A stretch of DNA of 64,000 bases from Martinezella lusitana. Lineage in GTDB: Bacteria; Pseudomonadota; Alphaproteobacteria; Rhizobiales; Rhizobiaceae. The stretch lies in assembly GCF_014207095.1 (NCBI RefSeq), contig NZ_JACHBG010000001.1:372001-436000 (forward strand), given 5' to 3'. The notes under the pieces are model-generated. The model had not been told where the DNA came from. It made no database searches and saw only the letters and a list, made by a program, of their open reading frames with translations. Shown here piece after piece: positions 18,437-25,168 of the stretch; within the stretch, counting starts at the first letter, position 1; each line of letters starts with the position of its first letter. The translations under genes were made by a program, and so were the position numbers.

Positions 18437-19972
18437 ATGGCAGTCGGGGCTGTAGCCTTCGTGGATCGGGTGAGCGGAAGCTGGCTCTCCGGGACGAGTG
18501 GTAATGGCGAAGTCCGGACGCAGGAGCTGGCGATTCTTCGCCGGCTTGCGCTTGCCTCCTCGGTGGCGCTTTTTGCCGTACCGGCAGGGCTTTCCTTCAT
18601 CACCAGCCCAGCCGTGGCTCTGCCAGCCGGTGTGGCGACCGTATGCGCTGCGTTTCTGTTTTCCGCGGTCGGCAGCATCGCGCTGTCGCGCCAGCGGCCA
18701 GCCGCTCAATCTTCCGAAGCCGTTCTCGTCGAGCATCGCGACCTGATGTTGGAAGCTGCTTTTGGCCTCGTATTGTTGCTCGATCCGCAGGGGAACGTCA
18801 CCACCGTCGGCGGCCGCGACCGGGCCGAGTTCCTGGGCTGGATGCGCGATCCGACGGGTCGCGGCTTGATCGAGCAGATCCATGTCTCGGATCGGATCGT
18901 CTTCCTGCAGGCCATCGATTTGCTCCGCCAGGGTAAGGACGCCTTCTGCGTCGACCTCCGGCTGGAGCGCTCCGCCGTCATCGGCAGCGACCAGCAGTTC
19001 GTCCATGTTCGCGTGGAACTGACGGCGCGCCGCGATGTCGATGGCCGGCTGATCGCGATCGTCAGCCAGCTTCGCGATATCTCGCAGGATCAGCAGCTTC
19101 GTGAGGATGCTGCCCGCAAGGCGGCAGAGGCCGAATCGGCCAATGACGCCAAGTCGCGCTTCCTTGCCGCCGTCAGCCATGAGCTGCGCACGCCGCTCAA
19201 TGCGATCCTCGGCTTTTCGGATATCCTCAGCGGCGAATATTTCGGTAAGCTCGAAAACAACCGCCAACGCGAATATGTCGGCCTGATCCGCCAGTCCGGT
19301 GCGCATCTGCTGTCGGTGGTCAATACCATGCTCGACATGAGTAAGATCGAAGCCGGCCGCTATGAGCTGATGATGGAAGCCTTCTCGATCGAGGATTCCA
19401 TTGCGACATGCGAAGCGATGCTGGGACTGCAGGCGAAGGAAAAGGGACTTACTCTTTCGAGCCGCATTCAGCGTGGTCTCGGCGATGTCGTGGCTGACCA
19501 ACGGGCCATCCAGCAGATTCTGATCAACCTCGTCGGCAACGCGATCAAGTTCACCGATGCGGGTGGCGCGGTCACCGTCGATGCAGCGTTGACGGACGGT
19601 ATGCTGAAACTCTCGGTCGGCGATACGGGCATCGGTATTGCCAGCGAACGGCTGGCCTCCCTCGGGCAGCCTTTCGTGCAGATCCAGAACGATTACACCC
19701 GTCGCTATGCAGGCACCGGCCTTGGTTTGTCGCTCGTCAAGGGGCTCGTCGCCCTGCATGGCGGCAGCTTCTCCATCGCCAGTGCTCCGGGCGAGGGCAC
19801 GGTGATCACAATTCTCATTCCGTTCGACGGTTCGGGCGCCTCGGCTGTACAACAGCCTGTGGATGTCAATCGCCCGGTCGATTTTCCGCCGCGTCTGAAA
19901 CATACTGTGGAGATAAGTGAAGGGCGAAAAGAGGAAGGGATGGATGGCGCCGCAAAAGCGAAAATCGCCTAA
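18437..19972 (+). CDS. membrane sensor histidine kinase, DivJ-like
   Basis: A 511-aa kinase. Two hydrophobic segments near residues 37-85 anchor it in the membrane. A PAS-like domain follows (about 100-215; LVLLLDPQGNVTTVGG, then REDAARK linker). Next come a HisKA domain with the phospho-acceptor His at about 248 (AAVSHELRTPLNAILGF) and a HATPase domain (NLVGNAIKFTDAGG, DTGIGI, GTGLGLSLVKGL). The HisKA block EYVGLIRQSGAHLLSVVNTMLDMSKIEAG and QPFVQIQNDYTRRYAGTGLGLS closely match the remembered DivJ group that phosphorylates DivK. Upstream in-frame GTG at 18395 is an alternative start. The 3' end overlaps the next gene by 29 bp. The name is inferred. Confidence 0.72.
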   Translation: MAVGAVAFVDRVSGSWLSGTSGNGEVRTQELAILRRLALASSVALFAVPAGLSFITSPAVALPAGVATVCAAFLFSAVGSIALSRQRPAAQSSEAVLVEHRDLMLEAAFGLVLLLDPQGNVTTVGGRDRAEFLGWMRDPTGRGLIEQIHVSDRIVFLQAIDLLRQGKDAFCVDLRLERSAVIGSDQQFVHVRVELTARRDVDGRLIAIVSQLRDISQDQQLREDAARKAAEAESANDAKSRFLAAVSHELRTPLNAILGFSDILSGEYFGKLENNRQREYVGLIRQSGAHLLSVVNTMLDMSKIEAGRYELMMEAFSIEDSIATCEAMLGLQAKEKGLTLSSRIQRGLGDVVADQRAIQQILINLVGNAIKFTDAGGAVTVDAALTDGMLKLSVGDTGIGIASERLASLGQPFVQIQNDYTRRYAGTGLGLSLVKGLVALHGGSFSIASAPGEGTVITILIPFDGSGASAVQQPVDVNRPVDFPPRLKHTVEISEGRKEEGMDGAAKAKIA

Positions 19973-20966
19973 GGGAAGAGGCAAAGGCAAACGCAAGCAG
20001 CCTGGGTTCGCTTCTCGCGGAGTGGTCGCCCTGGGCAGCCTCAGCCTGCGCGGCGGCACCGCGCTGGGCGGTCTCGGCCTTCGCGGAGCGGGTGTGTTTG
20101 CGGGCCTGGTCGGCGGCGCGGTCGGTCGGCACCCTGCCATCGCCGGCGGCATCGCGCTCTTTCTCGGCGTTTTCGGCTTCGTTACGGCAAATGCGCTTTG
20201 GTATCAGCCCGGCACGCATCCATCGCCCTTGCTGCGTACGCGTGATCCTGCGTCTCCCTATCAGATCCCCGGCCGCAAATCGTTCCTGCATGCGCAGCAA
20301 ACTGATGCCGGCAATGTTACGACATTCCGCATCGAGCGGCAGGATTCCACCGCGGCCGCACCTGCCGCCGGCAGCCCGCCTGCCTCTCAGTCTGCAGCCG
20401 CGCCAGCGAAGTTGATTGCCGACGTACAGTCCGAGCTGATCCGTCATGGCCTCTACGATGGCGCTGCAGACGGCGTACCGGGATCGCGCACCGCAGCCGC
20501 AATCCTCTTCTTTCAAGAAGCGTCCGGCCTACCACAGACGGGTGCACCGACGCCCGAGCTTCTGGCGGCCTTGAAAGCCAGCAAGGCTGCGGGAGGGCCG
20601 CCGTCCGCCGCCGTCACCAAGGCAAACACCGCGGCCATTCCTGCGCCGCGCCCGGTCAACGTGTCTGCTACTGCCGATGCAATCGATCCGGTGGCCGCCG
20701 CCATACAGAATGCCGACAAGACCTTGAGGACCGGCGCCGTTGCACCGAAACCCGTGTCGAGCGATCCGGTCACCAAGGTCAATATGGTCATGCAGATTCA
20801 GAAGGGCCTGAGCAACATCGCCTATAGCAATGTCAGCATCGACGGCGTCGCCGGCGAACAGACCAAGGCCGCCATTCGCCGCTTCCAAAAGCACTATCGT
20901 CTGCCTGAGACCGGTGAGCCCAACATGGTGGTGCTGAAGAAACTTCAGGATATCGGCGCGCTTTAA
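19944..20966 (+). CDS. membrane-anchored peptidoglycan-binding domain protein
   Basis: A 340-aa protein. A very basic, Gly-rich N-terminus (MAPQKRKSPKGRGKGKRKQ) precedes a hydrophobic span near residues 70-90 (AIAGGIALFLGVFGFVTANAL). Two putative PG_binding_1 repeats follow: DVQSELIRHGLYDGAADGVPG and IQKGLSNIAYSNVSIDGVAG...TKAAIRRFQKHY. They are separated by an Ala/Pro-rich linker. The start at 19944 has a GAGGAAGGG site and lies inside the 3' end of the kinase gene, so translation is probably coupled. It likely binds cell wall from the inner membrane. Its pairing with a DivJ-like kinase suggests a link between division control and the wall, but that is inference. Confidence 0.75.
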   Translation: MAPQKRKSPKGRGKGKRKQPGFASRGVVALGSLSLRGGTALGGLGLRGAGVFAGLVGGAVGRHPAIAGGIALFLGVFGFVTANALWYQPGTHPSPLLRTRDPASPYQIPGRKSFLHAQQTDAGNVTTFRIERQDSTAAAPAAGSPPASQSAAAPAKLIADVQSELIRHGLYDGAADGVPGSRTAAAILFFQEASGLPQTGAPTPELLAALKASKAAGGPPSAAVTKANTAAIPAPRPVNVSATADAIDPVAAAIQNADKTLRTGAVAPKPVSSDPVTKVNMVMQIQKGLSNIAYSNVSIDGVAGEQTKAAIRRFQKHYRLPETGEPNMVVLKKLQDIGAL

Positions 20967-21014
20967 TCCATCGCTTCAATTGCCTGACAAACTGCTCGAC
21001 GCTATAGCTCGATC

Positions 21015-21374
21015 ATGAGATTGCGCAGCGACATCTTCGTTTCCGCCATGACGCGCCGGATGTTTGCCCGGGGCGATTTTGCCGCCGTCGAGCGAAAGGG
21101 CGAAGAGCAGGCGGGAGCGATCTTCATCCGGCAACGTTTCCGCGATGGTCTGGAAACCCTCTATGCGCCGGCGCCGCAGAGCTTCTTTGACGGGGAAGGG
21201 GACACAGGGCGCCTGTTCGAGCTTCGCGTCGATCGGCGGCAGCCGGAGCAGGTTCGCGAGACGCTCGATCGAGAACTGAAGTTCGATCCGGATCTGTGGA
21301 TCATCGAGCTGGAGACGGACGACATTGCCGATATCGTCCCATTGGCCGAACTGCGCCGCAATCCCTTGGATTGA
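21015..21374 (+). CDS. DUF1491 family protein
   Basis: A 119-aa protein opening MRLRSDIFVSAMTRRMFARG, then FAAVERKGEEQAGAIFI, the DUF1491 pattern of alphaproteobacteria. The C-terminus LWIIELE is the usual ending block. No enzymatic motif and no signal peptide; presumed cytoplasmic. It lies 48 bp after the peptidoglycan-binding gene and could be co-transcribed. No function known to me. Confidence 0.8.
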   Translation: MRLRSDIFVSAMTRRMFARGDFAAVERKGEEQAGAIFIRQRFRDGLETLYAPAPQSFFDGEGDTGRLFELRVDRRQPEQVRETLDRELKFDPDLWIIELETDDIADIVPLAELRRNPLD

Positions 21375-21380
21375 GGCCGC

Positions 21381-21474
21381 CAAAGCATGCCGTGCAAAAG
21401 TGCGGCGCGGCGTTACGGCAACGGCATAGGCAAGATCGAAGACCTAAAGCGAATCTTGAAGATCACCAGGTGCT
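21381..21474. repeat. degenerate RIME-like intergenic repeat
   Basis: The space between DUF1491 and DUF2336 is almost filled by a two-palindrome element. The first palindrome has arms ATGCCG (21387-21392) and CGGCAT (21422-21427) around a GCAAAAGTGC core. A spacer ending GACCTAAAGCG follows, then a decayed second palindrome AATCTT-GA-AGATC. The order and core match the RIME-type elements at 38224-38327 and 51796-51899, with more mutations. It sits between convergent genes, where it could terminate both. Confidence 0.65.
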
Positions 21475-22419
21475 TCAACGCTTGCCGGCCACTCTCAGTT
21501 CGCGGATCGAAACGGACTTGGCGCCGAACAGCGGGGCGGCGGGGCGAGGTGCAACGCTGTCCTGTGGGAGATAGGTATAGCTGTCGGCCCGACGCCAGGC
21601 TTCGACACGGCTCTGGCTCTCTTCGGTGTCGATGCCGTCAAGCACAAGCCACGCACGGCTGACGCTGCCGTGGCTTTCAGCCAGATGTGGATAGAAGCGC
21701 TCGAGCGAATAGACCGCATCCGCGATACCCATTCCGAGGCTTACCAGCGTGACGGCCAATTGCTGTCCCGACGTGTCGAGCATGATGCGTTCCGCCAACC
21801 ATTGGCTCGATGAAAGCGCATCGGCAAGCGTAGTCGCAAACTGCAGAGCGTCGCGCTCTCGTGCGAAACGAACGAGTAGCGCTTCCTGCATTTCTCCTAG
21901 GCTGCGCAGGCCGAGACGATCCCTGTCGTCCCGCGCCAGATGACGCGCTGCCTGTTTGATCTGCATGCGCAGCGCTTCTTCGCGCGCCAGGCGATCGGTT
22001 TCGATCGTCTCGACTTTCACCATGGGCGCATTCATCGCGGCGTCCTGCATAGCCATGCCGCGATCCGGCTCAGCCTGATGCAGGCCGACGAGCGCGTCGA
22101 TCACCTTGGGTGACAGCGACGGCCTGCTGACGATCGCACGGGCATGGGCTGCTCCCTGCGTCCGGGCAATGGTGATCAGGGTGTCGTCATCGATCGCCTG
22201 AGAACCGGTGAGGAAGGGAGCGGCAATCGAGATCGGTTGACAGCCGATGAAGAGGGCGACTGCCTGTGGCACGGTCGGGCATTGGGAGAGGGCCGCTACT
22301 GCCTGGCGCTTTGCCTCCTCCGAGGAAGCTTGGAAAACCGGCGTGAAAAGTTCAGCGAACTGGCGAAGTTCCGATTTGGACGGGTGCCCCATGCCTTCAA
22401 AGCTGGTGATCGTCGCCAT
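21475..22419 (-). CDS. DUF2336 domain protein
   Basis: A 314-aa, mostly helical soluble protein. The N-terminal region (SELRQFAELFTPVFQAS, then AVALFIGCQPISIAAPFL and ARAIVSRPSLSPKVIDALVGL) is the HEAT-like repeat region of DUF2336. The C-terminal part is another helical domain of unknown role. Start at 22419 (MATITSFEGM). This ATG overlaps the stop of the small upstream membrane-protein ORF (TGATG), arguing for coupling. DUF2336 proteins are common in Rhizobiales and Caulobacter relatives; I cannot give a function. Confidence 0.78.
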   Translation of the reverse strand: MATITSFEGMGHPSKSELRQFAELFTPVFQASSEEAKRQAVAALSQCPTVPQAVALFIGCQPISIAAPFLTGSQAIDDDTLITIARTQGAAHARAIVSRPSLSPKVIDALVGLHQAEPDRGMAMQDAAMNAPMVKVETIETDRLAREEALRMQIKQAARHLARDDRDRLGLRSLGEMQEALLVRFARERDALQFATTLADALSSSQWLAERIMLDTSGQQLAVTLVSLGMGIADAVYSLERFYPHLAESHGSVSRAWLVLDGIDTEESQSRVEAWRRADSYTYLPQDSVAPRPAAPLFGAKSVSIRELRVAGKR

Positions 22420-22631
22420 CAGAACCACGTCCTTTTTCCGGACTGTTGCAGGCTCTTCAAGGTCTCGAAACCGGTCACGCACGCAAACACCCACACTGAT
22501 ACGCAGAACAAAAACACGGGGAACCGGATCATCGACGGCCGATGTTGCCGCACCATCTTCCGATCGTGTCGAGTGACGCTTCCCGGTAGCGGGGCGTCCG
22601 CGGCAACGATTGGCGAAACGGGCATGGACAC
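22419..22631 (-). CDS. small membrane protein translationally coupled to DUF2336
   Basis: A 70-aa ORF, start GTG at 22631 (then MPVSPIVAADAPLPG) with AAGGA five bases upstream. It has a basic stretch (TRHDRKMVRQHR) followed by one predicted span (RFPVFLFCVSVWVFACVTGF) and a short basic tail, a sensible N-in single-pass topology. Its TGA overlaps the ATG of the DUF2336 gene as TGATG. The overlap, ribosome-binding site and topology together support a real gene, although I recognise no family. The alternative ATG is two codons in, at 22625. Confidence 0.52.
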   Translation of the reverse strand: MSMPVSPIVAADAPLPGSVTRHDRKMVRQHRPSMIRFPVFLFCVSVWVFACVTGFETLKSLQQSGKRTWF

Positions 22632-22673
22632 GGCCGTCCTTGTCTGGCTTTCGGGAAAGACTAAGGCCGGTTG

Positions 22674-22690
22674 GGTTAATGGTTCGTGAA
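22674..22690 (-). promoter_or_regulatory. CtrA-like site upstream of the small membrane protein/DUF2336 pair
   Basis: Minus strand reads TTCA-N7-TTAACC, one mismatch from the CtrA consensus TTAA-N7-TTAAC. It is 43-59 bp upstream of the GTG at 22631, a typical position for promoter control. Confidence 0.4.
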
Positions 22691-22925
22691 AACTTTATTA
22701 AAATCCGAATAAAAATTGCGCGTTAAGCTTGCGCGAATGAAACCGCGGCGTTTCTGCGGAATAGGGCGGTGATCAGAGGCTATGCCCGGCCATAGACCGC
22801 TTTCGCCGCAGGGTTGCTCGTTTCAGAATTCAACTTATGAGAGTTTCGGCTCGGAGGGCGCCAGTTGCCTCCGCAGGCTTATCCACAGCGAGATGCGCTT
22901 GGAGTGGCAACGCCCGAAACGGCGC

Positions 22926-23132
22926 TTAGATGCCCCTGTGTTCACGCAGAGCCGTCAGGAGTTTTTCGGAAGTGTTGTGGCCGGATTGGAAAAGGCCGAG
23001 CGCGGCTGTTGCTGCGAATTGTGCTTCGGCGCTTTTGATGTCGATGCGCCTCTCCTGGCACCACTCATCGAGCGCGCCACGCAGGACCATGACATCCTCT
23101 GGAGAGAAGACGGAGTTGCCCGTCGCAAACAT
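22926..23132 (-). CDS. small conserved-type hypothetical protein
   Basis: A 68-aa soluble helical protein (MFATGNSVFSPEDVMVLRG, then DEWCQERRIDIKSAEAQFAA and LGLFQSGHNTSEKLLTALREH). Composition and codon use are protein-like, and the sequence resembles short conserved Rhizobiales proteins I have seen, without a named family. It stands alone between two long non-coding stretches, with a palindromic operator-like sequence 48 bp upstream. Confidence 0.68.
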   Translation of the reverse strand: MFATGNSVFSPEDVMVLRGALDEWCQERRIDIKSAEAQFAATAALGLFQSGHNTSEKLLTALREHRGI

Positions 23133-23652
23133 GTTTCGCCCTCGATTAGCGATCTTACAATACGTTAATTTTTCGTGAGCGCAAATAATATTTGCGTGAC
23201 GCTTTTATGCAACGAATTCAGGGGCGGTGCACTTCTCGTCTACACCGATATTGAAAATAAGAGACTGATATTATTATATTTATTCAGAAAGCCGGCATTC
23301 AATATTTTTCCGCGGTGAATGAAACCAAAGCCGCCATCGCCGCGTTAATAGAGCATGACGACACGTGCGACGGATGACGTGCGACGAAGATTAGCATTCT
23401 GTTAACTGCGATATGTCTGAATTCCGAAGAAAGCAGTTGTTTGCAGAGTGTAATCACATGCAGTGAAGGCATGGGAACCGATAGCGGGGCCTATGCCGAG
23501 GCGTTCCTGAAATGCCGCGAGAAGGCGTAAATGTCCCTTGTTTTAACCGGAGAGGATAGGGTTGAGAAAGGGAAGCGCTAGCCTGCCTTGGTGGCGGGTA
23601 GGGTGAAATCAGTCGCAAGTTCATCCGTCTCGAGACGTAAATGGAGACGAGA
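23133..23652. other. intergenic region upstream of two small genes
   Basis: A 520-bp AT-richer space between the divergent 68-aa and 55-aa genes. It contains the palindrome at 23180-23196 and a short direct repeat ACGTGCGACG at 23363-23372 and 23377-23386. A 19-codon frame near 23470-23530 lacks support. No RNA gene is recognisable. Confidence 0.4.
23180..23196. promoter_or_regulatory. perfect 17-nt palindrome, candidate operator
   Basis: CGCAAAT-AAT-ATTTGCG is a perfect inverted repeat, 48-64 bp upstream of the 68-aa gene. Spacing fits an operator overlapping its promoter. The cognate regulator is unknown. Confidence 0.45.
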
Positions 23653-23820
23653 ATGGCAAAGATAGTATCTCTTTCCGATTGGCGATTGCGCCTGCCGCCT
23701 CGCGCCCAGAAGGAGCCGGTGGAAGCGAGAATATTGCTGTTTACCGGGGTGCGTTACGAGCACTTGGACACTCCTACTCACCGTCCGGGAGCTGGACCCA
23801 AGCGGGTGAAAGGCAAGTAA
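23653..23820 (+). CDS. 55-aa hypothetical protein
   Basis: A 55-aa ORF starting MAKIVSLSDWRLRLPP, with a central EARILLFTGVRYEHL and a basic C-terminus ending KRVKGK. A GGAG ribosome-binding site lies six bases before the ATG; another in-frame ATG at 23641 gives four more residues. The ILLFTGVRYE block is, from memory, shared by short Rhizobiales proteins. The opposite strand is open for a similar distance but lacks a ribosome-binding site. The Trp, hydrophobic core and basic tail could suit a protein- or nucleic-acid-binding peptide; no function can be assigned. Confidence 0.62.
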   Translation: MAKIVSLSDWRLRLPPRAQKEPVEARILLFTGVRYEHLDTPTHRPGAGPKRVKGK

Positions 23821-23934
23821 CGCGCGCCTGACGAAATCCGTTGGTACGCGAAACCCGCACCTATCGCTTGCTACGGGTCACCCTGCGTTGCCGGATGTGG
23901 CGATCGAAGGCGCTTGCATCGTCGCCCATTGGTT

Positions 23935-24483
23935 TCAATTGTTGCTGAACTCGTCGCAGCCGGCTTGCGACAGAAATTCTTTCGCCGCATCGTTGAAGCT
24001 TGTCTGCGGGGCCATCGTGCGCAGAACCGCATAGCCTTGAGCATGCGGAGCCTCCACCAGGATCGATTGCGCAAGAGCCGGCGGCAGCGCCTTGCGTATT
24101 CCCGTCAGTTGGACAGGAGAGGCAAGCAACAGGTCGAGAGCGCCGCCGACGGATGTGCGGTCGCTCATGCTGAACACCTCGTTAGACGCGGCATCATAGA
24201 CGGCAAGGGACCAGAACGGCACCTTGCCCTTTGCGGTCAGATGCACCGGCTTGTCTTCTATATCGTATGCGCAGACAGCAGTGCGAATATAGGGGTCGGT
24301 ATTGGATAGTCCCGCGTCGTCATCCGCTTCGTCGAGCACGTAGAAATGGTTCTCGTCGCCCTCGTCGGATACACGCGTATAGGCATCGCGGTCGGAGAAA
24401 TGCGGCAGCGCCAGGATGATGACGATGTGCAGCAGCGCCGCGCCGAAAAGACCGGTCAGAATGGCGAAAGCATATTTAAACAT
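23935..24483 (-). CDS. DUF1254 domain membrane protein (half of a split pair)
   Basis: A 182-aa protein with one N-terminal span (YAFAILTGLFGAALLHIVIILAL) and a periplasmic DUF1254-like part: DPYIRTAVCAYDIEDKPVHL, VPFWSLAVYDAASNEVFSM. Full-length family proteins carry DUF1254 and DUF1214 in one chain; here they are separate genes. Its ATG lies 8 bp inside the end of the DUF1214 gene, so translation is coupled. It is the last gene of a set that begins with the class A penicillin-binding protein. Confidence 0.75.
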   Translation of the reverse strand: MFKYAFAILTGLFGAALLHIVIILALPHFSDRDAYTRVSDEGDENHFYVLDEADDDAGLSNTDPYIRTAVCAYDIEDKPVHLTAKGKVPFWSLAVYDAASNEVFSMSDRTSVGGALDLLLASPVQLTGIRKALPPALAQSILVEAPHAQGYAVLRTMAPQTSFNDAAKEFLSQAGCDEFSNN

Positions 24484-25063
24484 TGCCGCACCCGATTTTC
24501 TCGAGTTTCGGCATGGTGAGGTCGATCAGACCGGAACTGCTTGCCGCCGGGGAATCCAGAAGCGTCCAAACAAGCCGGAAATTGCCGGCGGTGGGCAGGG
24601 CAAGCCAATTGCCCGCCTGCGCATTCGGCGAAACGGTGATGCTGAAGCTTGAATCCGGATTGCGCAGCACGACCCATGAATTGATGGTGGAGGGGCGCCC
24701 GGCGGTCGCTTCGATCGGCTGGCCGTCATTGCCGGCGATGAACAGCGTCCAGAGCCGCGCCGGCGGCGTCTGGCCGCTGATGCGATAGCTGCAGCTCGTC
24801 GTCAATCTCGCGCGGCCATCGTCGTCTGAGGCGGTAAAGACCAGTCCTTCGGCAGTTCCATACAGCAGCCGGCCGGCACGGGCGCGATGCGACTTCGCGT
24901 AAGGGTCTGCATCCGCTGTCTGCATTTCCGGGAACGCCTGCCAGGCGCCAAGCTTAATGGCGCCGAAACCGGATGTCGCATTCAGCGCAAAGAGCGTGAA
25001 CATGATCCCGCCGCCGAAAGCGATCAGCAGCGAAAGCGCAACAAGAAAGGGAACTCGGAACAC
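24476..25063 (-). CDS. DUF1214 domain membrane protein (half of a split pair)
   Basis: A 195-aa protein with an N-terminal span (FLVALSLLIAFGGGIMFTLFAL) and a DUF1214 domain: DPYAKSHRARAGRLLYGTAEGLVF, SCSYRISGQTPPARLWTLFI, and the ending NFRLVWTLLDSP. The order DUF1214 then DUF1254 is inverted relative to the usual fused protein. Located 105 bp downstream of the penicillin-binding protein gene on the same strand. Role unknown; an extracytoplasmic location is predicted. Confidence 0.78.
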   Translation of the reverse strand: MFRVPFLVALSLLIAFGGGIMFTLFALNATSGFGAIKLGAWQAFPEMQTADADPYAKSHRARAGRLLYGTAEGLVFTASDDDGRARLTTSCSYRISGQTPPARLWTLFIAGNDGQPIEATAGRPSTINSWVVLRNPDSSFSITVSPNAQAGNWLALPTAGNFRLVWTLLDSPAASSSGLIDLTMPKLEKIGCGNV

Positions 25064-25168
25064 CCTGGGATCGTCCTCGTGACAAATCGATATCGATTTA
25101 TTCCTGATTCTGACCGCAGGGGGAAGGGCGGGACGCCCGTGTAGGGAGTTATGCCGGCTTAGCGGTCG

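Noticed and set aside
22144..22689. 181-codon plus-strand frame opposite DUF2336 and the small membrane protein
   Set aside because: Cys/Arg/Gly-rich shadow without start signals; the minus-strand genes explain the region better.
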